Origin: Aspidapion aeneum
Lineage: Eukaryota; Arthropoda; Insecta; Coleoptera; Brentidae
Length of the DNA stretch: 64,000 nt
Assembly (NCBI GenBank): GCA_963576565.1
Contig: OY755040.1
Coordinates: forward strand, 27,014,703 to 27,078,702
Reading direction: 5' to 3'
The notes beneath the pieces are model-generated. The model had not been told where the DNA came from. It did not search any database and saw only the letters and a list, made by a program, of their open reading frames with translations. Both the position numbers and the translations under genes were made by a program. This document shows, in pieces, positions 55,582 through 64,000 of the stretch (position 1 is the stretch's first letter; each line of letters opens with the position of its first letter).

Positions 55582-58500
55582 CTAAAAACAAATATCAGGG
55601 GGTAATTAAAGGGGTTTTCTCCGCCAAAATTGCAACACTGCATCATATATGTATGCTACTGAGAGAATAATAAAATATCCTCTATTATTTTTACGTAAAC
55701 GAAAAATGTGAGGTTATTGGCTTCAATACGCGATTTGCCTGTTCCATTAAAAATGCACTTGGTGCAAAATTTTTAATAGCACCGAGCTAGTGTCAGTGCA
55801 CTACCAGAACTGCACTCATTTTCCTAAAGGAATTGGCTAAAAGTATTATTATAAACGTATGAGCGCAAATGAACTGGTACATTCGCATTCCAACATTTGT
55901 TCAACTTTGGCTGGTCGTAGGTAAATATTTGTGAGTGTTTATTTTAAAAATGTCTTCTTACCCTAGTGGATTCCTGTTCTCTTCTAGTGTGATCAGCAAT
56001 AAATCGAACACCATCAATGGCTTTATGAAATTCTGGACAGTGATGCCAGTGATGTGACTCGTCGTTGCAGTCTTCAAATTTTATGTGCCGCATTTCGTGC
56101 ATTTCTTGCTAAAAATTAAAAGAAAAAAACAATATATATTCGGGTACTTCATGTCATAGTGTGTTTTAATTTTTAAACCTTAAAACGTTTTAAGTTATAC
56201 GCTTTTATTTATTATTTAATTTAAATTCTCTTATTATTTACTCTACTTATTTACTTTGCAAAAAAAATACAGTTTTGTCAAATACAAACAAATATAAAAC
56301 ATAATGATACAGTAATATTTATATTTTTTAATACTGGTTTTAACGGAAGAATACCAAAAGTGGGGGTTAACAGTGAACGTGGACAAGTCACAGTACTTAT
56401 GTATTGGAAACGAATCGAGTGAGTTAGAACTAGACAATGGACAAACAATATCTCCATACAATGAGTCTACTTGGGTGTCACATTTGATAAGACAGGAATA
56501 GACTGTAAAGAACTGAAAAAAAGAATAGTAATAGCAAAAAAAATACTGGATGTCTTAGCAGTATTTTATGGAGCAGAGAGATAAAAAAGAATGTAAGATT
56601 TAACATAGATGAAACAATGGTGAAAATCACGCTGTTGTATGGAATAGAGACTTGTCGCGTCACAGAAAAATGCAAAACAAAAGTGGAAAGTGTCGAAATG
56701 GATGCAATAAGAAGATCAATGAGAATATCTAGAACAGATCATATAAGAAATGAGATCATAAAAGAAATAATGGGATCAAGGGAAGCCAAACAGATGACAT
56801 AACGAAAAGGCAACGGATATGGTACGGCCAAGTGCAACGGAGAAACGACGAAAGATTATACGAAAGCAGGTCCAAGAATGGCGACCAATAGGGCGCAAAA
56901 AAGATGGCGTTCCAAACTAGAATGGCAACAGACAATCCAAAGATCAATGAGTCAAAAAAACCTGATAGAAGATGGTTTAAACATTGGATTTTTACACGCA
57001 TTAGCATCGAAGAAGAATTTTTTTATTTTACTAAAAGTTATTATAATAAATTATAAGTTTAGGTTAAAATTTTATGGTATAAAAAAAAACAGAAGCCGGC
57101 GGCAGTTTTTAAGTTTGAAAAAAAAACTTTTACTGGTATTGCGAATATAGTATAGTACCATGTACATGTTAACATATATATATAATATATGTATGACTAC
57201 TGAAATTATACGCCTGCGCCTGGGTAAATAAAAATATTGGCTATAATAATATCTTATAAAATTCTTTAGAAATACATACCGCACTTTGAATTGGAAAACC
57301 ACGCCTGTAGCCCAAACGATGACTGGGTGGAGTGGTGCCATGTATTTGGCAGGAAGATAAGGTACTTGCTTCTAGTTCTCTGTAAGGAAATAATTACAAG
57401 TAAGAACAAAGTAGAACGCAGCCGTGCAATTCGTGACAAAAACGACACAGACTGATTGATAAAATTATTATCAGGCGATCCCTTAATTTAGCAGATTTTC
57501 CTGCTCATTTTAGATCAACCTGCTATTTTTTGAGACTGTGGATAAGACGCCAGTCTGCTTTTTTATTTTATAAAGTCCTAATTTCCACTACTTACTAGAA
57601 TTTTTACGCAAAGGGTACATTATGTAAGCCGCACTAAAGGTAAAAAAAAAACTTCAAAAACTACTCACCTTGGAGTCAGTTCGTCCCTGGAACTTGCGCT
57701 GGGAAAGGCAACTGGAGGACATCCCTCTTCCAATCGAACTGGATCAGGATACAAGTCAGACTCTCTAAACTCTAGGCCATTACCGGTTCTAACGACAACC
57801 CGGTGGTTTTGCAAACTGCTAAAATGTGAAAGAAAATAGGGTTAAGAAAAAAGGATATATTTATGGCTTCACCGCTGTCCTCAGAACGTTTGTTTTAGCG
57901 TATAATGATGATGTCATAAATCTAGAATCATTCACTTCGAATGCAGTATCTTGAATACTCTATTTTTAAACAGACCCTGCATATTTTTTGATACTCAACT
58001 ATTTGAAAATTATGTTACTGTATATTTTCGTTTTTATAACAAAGCGGTAATCCTTAAATATTTAACTGTTTAAATTACAGTCCTTGATCTGTGGCGTATT
58101 TGGCCACAATTGAGTTATTTTAGTGTTGACTGGTTGGAAGGGGTTAAATTAAACAAGAAATATTTTTCTTCCAACGAATACATTTCGGCCCTTGACTGGC
58201 CATGCTTATCTTTATGTTCAATTTGACCCCTTTTATCGACACTTTAACGTCGAACACACAAATCCGTTTATTTAGGTCTTATGAGAATCGTTATATAAAA
58301 ATCACTACAAAATGGAGGCATCGCTTGACAGTTTCTGTTAGTAACACTGAAACTTCTTAAAAATATTATATGTGTTTATTACACTAAGTCACAACAAATT
58401 TTATATACATTTTAACAAAAAAAAAAAATAATCAAAAACTTAAATTAAATGCGGCGTAAATATTTTAAATATTTGCGGCGCAAATATTTTTATTATTGTA

Positions 58501-60877
58501 AATTTGTGGCGCAAATATGTGCGATGTTGTTGGTGTATTTACTGCGATCCATTCTCGTGCGTAGTTAGTTTACTTATGTGGTGGTGTTTGCATTTAGCAA
58601 TAATTTTTGTTATTGTCTCTATTATTATTATGTCGTAGGTAATTCAGTATTATATAAACTGCACACTTTTTTTAACAATCGGTTGGGAGGACATGATGGC
58701 ATCCAAACAATAACTATATACACACTATGTGACACAAATATTTTAAAACATACTTTTTAAAAAAATTCAAGTTCACATTAAAACAAGCACTCGACGGTCA
58801 TTCGGCACAAATCTCTTTGATGTTGGCGGAAAAACCGACAGCCGGTGGATAGCGTGCGTCATATCTGGCGCACAAATTTGCGTGTTTTTTTGTGCGGCGC
58901 ACAGTCCACATTTATAAATATTTTGACGAACACAACCAAATTTGCGTCAAATACAACGCACAACACACAAATTTATTGATCTGAACGCGGCTTTAGGTGT
59001 GCCCCTAGCACTTAGGTGTAAACTACTATTCCTGGTCTAGCGAGAGGTTGGTGCAAATAGACAGAGAGAGGGCGAGTTTACACTAAAAAACCTTTTATAC
59101 AATATATGGTGTATTACTCACGTTTCTCTTTCTAAAGGATATGGAGGCCTGCTCATGACCAAAACCTTTGGAAGTAGCTCAATAAAGAACTTTTTTACCC
59201 AAGGCGACATTACGTGTGTCTGGGGTGATCTAAAGTGTACGTTGAGCACAATTACTGTGACGCATATGCTAAAAATAAAAATTTATTTAGAATATTTTTT
59301 GTTTATTATATGTTTAATTATTTTTAAAAGAAAATACATTGCAATAAACACTTTTTTTTATTTTATTAAAAAATTAAGATTAGTTGGTCCTTAGGTTCAA
59401 ATTCAGATTTCTAAAGTGCAATGCAAATTCATTTTCATTCCTTGTTTGATATTGCCAGTATAACTACAAACCAGTAGTATGTGACACCACCCAATAAGAT
59501 ATTTTTGTCGCTATAACATTACTGTTCAAAAATGTCTGGGTAATTATTCTGCAAATTTTAAAACGCTTTTAATGATTTCCCCTTGCTATAGGTAAGAATG
59601 AACCGAACTTACCTAAATGTGTCTAAAATCATGGTAAACAAAACGAATTTACCAAGCAAAGGCACCACTAACGATGTTGGCGGAATAATTTCAGCAAGCA
59701 GCAAAAAGAACACAGTCAAGGACAGCAGGATGGAGATTGATAAACTAACCTAAAAGCAGGAGCAATAATTTTATAGTATAAGTAAAATTGAAATGACAAA
59801 AAGCACGTTTACAAAATAATCCTAGAGTGCCCGCTTGCCCCATGACGCAGGTGAAGCGCTGCTTTACCTTTTTTTTCCAAACTAAATATAATAATCTAAG
59901 AATCTAATACAGAACAAAAACTTACAAGTCGGAACCGCGACGCGTCAGTAAAACCGAAAGAGCGGTTGGTCACCTTATTATCTAATAACTAAAAAAACCG
60001 TGAGCATTCCCCTCCGCGGATTCTGTACTGTCGAATTTTATAGCGGCATGTCGTCCTCTTTTTCTATCTTTTTGAATTAGCAGGCAACAAAACATATCGC
60101 TATGGAATTCTACAGTGCACCAAATGCAGCGTAGACAAGCATTGTTGACGAGATTTTTTGTTCGTTCGCCTGTATCTACTCGATAAGCCGCGGGCCGAAG
60201 GCGTCCGTTGGTTGCCATGACATTGTCGCATGCTTTGGCAGAATCAAATGTTGAACCGGCGTACATTATTAAAATAGTTTCCGGTTACCGGCGTATTGTT
60301 TACCTTCGGTTCTGATTCGGTTTATATTTTAATTATTTTGCACAATGTTCTCGATGTATACCATTTCACTGCAAATTAAAACCCCGGTTTCAATCAATAG
60401 CGACGTTCAATATCACAATATGGAACACCACAGATTAATGGAAACATTATTTGAGTATACAAAACATCTTCAAGGAAGCTTATAATATGCTGTTTTGCTT
60501 AATAGTGACCATTACATCCACTAGTGTTTCGGCAGAGCGCAGCTGTTCTTGTCTTAAATGTATTAAAATTTACCTGAGAAGTATTATACTGTGTTAGAGG
60601 AGATTGATAAATTAATTAAAAGTTTTTTCGAAAAAGAACTATTAAATAAATTAACAAACTATTTTTAAACAATATTCCGGCACCTTCTGCAGTATTGCGT
60701 TATCTTACCTTTTCTCCGCTATCCGATGGCAAATAAAATACGAGAATTGTGAGGAACGAAATACCCATACAAGGTATGATAAGGTTAACTGTATAAAACA
60801 GGGTTTTTCTTCTCATAGTTATATTAAAGGTGATATCCAGATAAGGCTCGTCACAACAGGTGTAGAACTTTTCGTTC
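55384..60877 (-). CDS. Nicotinic acetylcholine receptor alpha subunit, 3' seven exons
   Basis: Complement of 60709-60877, 59613-59749, 59122-59268, 57669-57818, 57280-57379, 55962-56108 and 55384-55581; 348 complete codons and a TAG. All splice phases agree. It is a subunit of the pentameric acetylcholine-gated cation channel at insect central synapses, the target of neonicotinoids. The vicinal cysteines of loop C (YTCCDEPY) mark it as an alpha subunit. Then come TM1 ([19 protein letters not shown]), TM2 ([21 protein letters not shown]), TM3, a cytoplasmic loop of about 180 residues with [22 protein letters not shown] near its end, and TM4 ([19 protein letters not shown]). The tail is [12 protein letters not shown]. 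It fits the insect alpha1-alpha4 group; which one is not decided. The ligand-binding exons lie beyond 64000, more than 3.1 kb upstream. Confidence 0.93.
55962..56108 (-). CDS. nAChR alpha exon: amphipathic helix before TM4
   Basis: Acceptor AATTTTTAG, donor AGG|GTAAGA; 49 codons ending [15 protein letters not shown]. Confidence 0.92.
56330..57010 (+). mobile_element. LINE 3' fragment in an nAChR intron
   Basis: It shows RT thumb and C-terminal pieces in order: [56 protein letters not shown], then [14 protein letters not shown] and GRKKDGVPN. Frames are broken. It is inserted antisense to the receptor between its loop and TM4 exons. It is the same family as 29212-29695, but this copy reaches further 5'. 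Confidence 0.8.
57280..57379 (-). CDS. nAChR alpha exon: cytoplasmic loop B
   Basis: Acceptor TTTCCTTACAG, donor GCG|GTATGT. It encodes [14 protein letters not shown] and a basic, proline-containing stretch. It ends in phase 0 and could be an alternative or taxon-specific loop exon. Confidence 0.85.
57669..57818 (-). CDS. nAChR alpha exon: cytoplasmic loop A
   Basis: Acceptor TCACATTTTAG, donor AG|GTGAGT; 49 full codons including [16 protein letters not shown] and SSRDELTP, typical variable-loop sequence. Confidence 0.9.
57820..59120. other. nAChR intron with TTTGCGGCGCAAA palindromes
   Basis: There is no coding signal. At 58445-58530 the palindromic word AAATATTTGCGGCGCAAATATTT and relatives recur three times. 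At 58860-58990 further GCGGCGCA and TTTGCGT pieces follow, perhaps the remains of a MITE. Confidence 0.5.
59122..59268 (-). CDS. nAChR alpha exon: end of TM3 and start of loop
   Basis: Acceptor TTTATTTTTAG, donor AC|GTGAGT. It reads [19 protein letters not shown] and then [17 protein letters not shown], the start of the cytoplasmic loop. Confidence 0.93.
59613..59749 (-). CDS. nAChR alpha exon: TM2 and start of TM3
   Basis: Acceptor TGCTTTTAG, donor AG|GTAAGT. The pore-lining TM2 shows the Glu-Ile-Ile-Pro-Pro-Thr-Ser extracellular end. Confidence 0.93.
59982..60266 (-). other. GC-richer intronic island with a 94-codon open frame
   Basis: It lies between the TM1 and TM2 exons of the receptor. 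The frame (start [15 protein letters not shown]) includes a Cys-rich run, [11 protein letters not shown], and [15 protein letters not shown]. Codon use is balanced, unlike the AT-rich surroundings. I do not recognise it. It is probably a fragment of a mobile element or an unannotated exon of something else; splice sites at its borders are not obvious. Confidence 0.3.
60709..60877 (-). CDS. nAChR alpha exon: loop C and TM1
   Basis: Acceptor TCTCTTTTAG, donor AAG|GTAAGA. The first base completes a split codon from an exon outside the window. It encodes the YTCC pair and TM1 up to SDSGEK. Confidence 0.92.
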
Positions 60878-63770
60878 CTAAAAGAGATATAGCAAAATAC
60901 AAACACAGTTTATAAACAAGCTCCCCATAAAGGACGTTTTACAATTATTGTTATTTTAATTTGACCGACGCTGTAGAAAGCATCAAATTAAAGAGATTTG
61001 CATAATAAACCCTATCCGAAAATTTTCCGTTTTTACACTACATAAAATTAGAAATTACAAAGTCTACCGCTTTTCTCAAAATGTTTATTTTGCTCGCTTT
61101 CTTGTTCTCCTCCCGGCTAAAATAATATTTATATTTGTTTTTTTTTAATCTTTACAAGTGAAAATAATATTGAGTCCTAATAAAAAGCCGATTGATATTA
61201 ATACTTCTTATTAAACTTTTTTAAATATTTTGTACATTTTAGGCAATAGTATTCTACTCTTTTTAAATTTGAATAACTACCACTTTTTTTTATGAAAAAT
61301 ACTACTTACTATTAAACGTAAATTTTAGTACCCGTGAATTAAAAATGAAACAACTTTTCATGGCTAATCAGGTAAAAAAGTTTTCTGTTCCTCCCGTGAG
61401 GATAAGTTTTCGAACTACCCACGGAAAAACGAGAGAAACAAAAAACTTCTTTACCCGAATAGGCAGGAAAATTTGTTTAATATTTAGTTCACGTATACAA
61501 ATATTTACGTTTAGTAAGGTCTGTTGGGGTTTTCTTTATTTTGTTTTTTGTATGTAAAAAATTTTACTATAGGTTTAGATTTTTTACAAATAGTTTAAAA
61601 AGTATTAAGAAAAACAAGTTTTTTTATTACCTCCCTATCCTAAAATTATTTGGATACATACCGCCCTATGGTTCGTCAATTACCGCCCTAAATTTTCATT
61701 TCATCGCAATGACATAATATTCGAACATAATTTTCGAAGGAGATAACCAAATGTAATATTTTAAATTTTGTAGTACAAATATTGTACAGTGTGTGCCAAA
61801 ATTTGCTTAATAAATCAATCAAATCAAAGTTGACGTGCTCAGGATACAGGTTAGAACACAAACAAACATATTTTGTATAAAATTAGAGTACCCTTATTTA
61901 AACAAATATACAAAAATTGTACTAAAATAAGTTGTTTATAATTAAAAGTTATGTTCAGGTGCAAAGTTTTAGCCTCCTACGGCAACTTTGAAAAATTTTA
62001 AACTTTCCGAGGTTTTGTAACGATTTTCTATTCTTTTGCATAATAAACATATTGCAAATTTATTTTTGATTCCCACCCTTGACAGCAAGTATGATAAATA
62101 AATATATATTGTATATACAGTATGTCCCTCTAAGTTGGAATCATATGGAAAACTTTTTTATTATTAATTTTAGGAAAAAAAATTATTCATAAAAAGTTCT
62201 GCCTTATCTAATCGGGATTGTACTGTATATATATATTTTTTTTTGCAATTTCGAAAATTATATTAAAAAGATAACTGTTTTAAATTATAATAATAGAATT
62301 TTGTATTAGTGGCTGTTATTTGAAAAAATATATATTAAAAATTAACCATTTTGTTAAGAAAGTTTAATAACGAGTTTCACCAAAATCAGTAAAATTTGAG
62401 TATTTCTGGATGAAAAGCCATGGGCGTAATATGATTTTAATATTTGTTCTATTCTATACTATATATCAATATAAAAAAAAATAAAACGTATTTTAAAAAA
62501 TTTATCTTAAAAAAAAACATTACGAATTGCGATTACCATCCAAATAGAGCGGTATTACAGAACTACCCGAAATCTGGATCATTACCACCCTAATTTATTA
62601 TATAATTTTTTTTGTTATATGTTTTTAGTTTTTATAAAAATAGTAGATATTCTTATTGCTTGGAAGTCCTTCTTACATATAGCATCAATAAACTCCACCT
62701 CTAAAGTTATTTTGAATATTATTTGTAAGAAATTTAATTTTTTGTTTATTTTTTTCTTTATAACTCGTGCAGTTTTTGAGATGGAATGTGTCTTAAGTTA
62801 CAAGGCATACATTATTAAGCATGACACTTATTAGGAAAAAACTACAAGGTGATATTTTTTTGGACGTCATGTCCCCTTTTTTCCCCCAGAACTTTTTTGC
62901 AGTAAGTCACTGCCACATTTAAAAATAAAAAATTGGTTTCTTGTGTTATAAACTTTTTAATTTTTTGCAATTTTTTGTATCTCTAACCGTTTTGGGGAAA
63001 AAGAGAAAAAAAAATCATTTGTATAAGGAATTACATAAAACTCGCCTAAAATTAAAATAATGTTATGTGTAGTGACTATTTAAAAATTTAATGTCATTTA
63101 GCCGGGAACAATTTTTTTTTGTCTTGTTTCTCGAAAGTGGCTAATTTCTGAATAAAACAAATAATCCAAGTTATAATTTTGTGGCTAAATACACGTTCCA
63201 AAACTGCACAAGCTATAAAGATGAAATAACCAAAAACTTTAAATTTGACATCTTGTATCTCGAAAACTAAGCATTAGCAGAGCCATGTTTATTTGATTCT
63301 TGTTTTCGTAAAATCACTTGCAACCATAAAACATAATTGCAAGCCTTTATTATTTTTGTTTAAAGATAAGTTGCTGCTGTTGCTTTCTAAATGTGTCCCA
63401 CTATTGTGCACTTTTATTAACCAACGTTGGCATCAAAATACTCATTGCGCTCATAGTTAAAAAAACAAAAAACATTTTAAAAGTCCATTTGGAGATTACT
63501 TTTTTGTCCTTGTGGAAATAGGTTTATATAAATTTTCACCACACAATATAAACTAACTTGAAATGGAAATCATGTAAAGTGTTGTGTTGAAAACAAACAA
63601 AAATTGTACGTTCGCAAATATACATAAAAAAACAACGTCACAATATATCTAACACTAATCTGTACCACATACCAACTATATAGCTACCTACTTGCATAAG
63701 TGCGTTTTTAGTTGAACTAACTAAAAACAAACAGCAAAAATTAAACAAACATTATTTCTCCAATAACTTC
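60878..63770. other. nAChR intron, AT-rich
   Basis: There are no further receptor exons. A LINE-like tail (GCTTAATAAATCAATCAAATCAAAG) ends near 61830. The 62100-62230 part has TATATACAGTATGTCCC and TGTACTGTATATATA at its ends, a possible short MITE. Confidence 0.5.
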
Positions 63771-63780
63771 TTATAGGGTA

Positions 63781-64000
63781 CACCGGGGCTAGTTGGGCAT
63801 AGATATACCGTATACCTTTCATACGGGGTAAAAAGGGGCAAAGTCAACTTTTTACAAAAATAAAAATAAAAGTGTGATGGAGTTCTAAATCGCCTAAACT
63901 GAAAATTAAAACATAAAGATAAAATATCTGGTCAACCCAATTCTAAATGAGGAACGCAATAGTTATCATTAAATAGGAGAAATAAGCCTATAAAATTAAG
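63781..64000. mobile_element. Start of a GGGGC-type element, cut by the window edge
   Basis: After TA (63779-63780) comes CACCGGGGCTAGTTGGGCA, then a second GGGGTAAAAAGGGGCAAAGT block. This resembles the termini at 27-974 and 41203, but the other end is outside the window. Confidence 0.35.

Noticed and set aside
61000..64000. Upstream nAChR exons inside the window
   Set aside because: No stretch resembling the ligand-binding domain was found on the minus strand; those exons must lie beyond 64000.
1..64000. CRISPR array, phage, operon or biosynthetic cluster
   Set aside because: No regular spacer-repeat arrays and no bacterial-style gene packing; all regular repeats are microsatellites or inverted-repeat elements of a eukaryotic genome.

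Overview
The window looks like a stretch of an insect nuclear chromosome. It is strongly AT-rich, has genes split by GT-AG introns, and carries typical insect chemoreceptor and neuroreceptor genes in a dense bed of old transposable elements. A beetle is a reasonable guess, but nothing here proves the order. No bacterial operon, phage, CRISPR array, rRNA gene or intact tRNA gene is visible.

Three real gene regions stand out. (1) On the minus strand, about 38.24 down to 32.92 kb, five exon pieces with compatible splice phases form the N-terminal and middle part of a seven-transmembrane chemoreceptor, best read as an odorant receptor. A likely C-terminal exon relic with an in-frame TAG lies near 30.2 kb. 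The gene is riddled with foldback and MITE insertions and may be a pseudogene. (2) On the plus strand at 43472-45406 is an intact, single-exon divergent ionotropic receptor (IR, 644 aa). (3) On the minus strand at 60877-55384 are the last seven exons of a nicotinic acetylcholine receptor alpha subunit, from the loop C Cys-Cys pair through TM1-TM4 to the stop. The 5' exons must lie beyond the right edge of the window. A degenerate odorant-receptor-like exon at 49.2 kb suggests that the 30-50 kb part is a chemoreceptor neighbourhood.

The rest is mobile DNA. 0-11 kb holds a TA-flanked element with 16-bp terminal repeats (27-974), several MITEs, a decayed LINE (5.57-8.20 kb) and a foldback. 11.2-13.5 kb is a second decayed LINE that carries an RNase H domain. 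14.9-16.4 kb is a third decayed LINE on the minus strand. 17-29 kb is AT-rich with MITEs, a nested pair of inverted-repeat elements (25.57-26.91 kb) and a LINE 3' scrap. 28.8-29.9 kb is a pogo/Tigger-like DNA transposon with a LINE piece inside. 30.9-32.5 kb and 38.2-39.4 kb are copies of a long inverted-repeat MITE. 41.5-43.2 kb is a long inverted repeat whose left arm was broken by a GACA-microsatellite element. 51.1-53.0 kb is a palindrome of about 1.9 kb.

The most interesting structures are two foldback elements (36054-37015 and 53267-53845). Each is flanked by a perfect 9-bp target-site duplication, each has arms built of short tandem repeats of quite different sequence, and yet both contain the same core around a GGATCCTAGAG motif. 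One of them sits exactly at a splice donor of the odorant receptor gene, so that the donor site lies within the target-site duplication. All identifications come from reading the sequence; no database search was possible.
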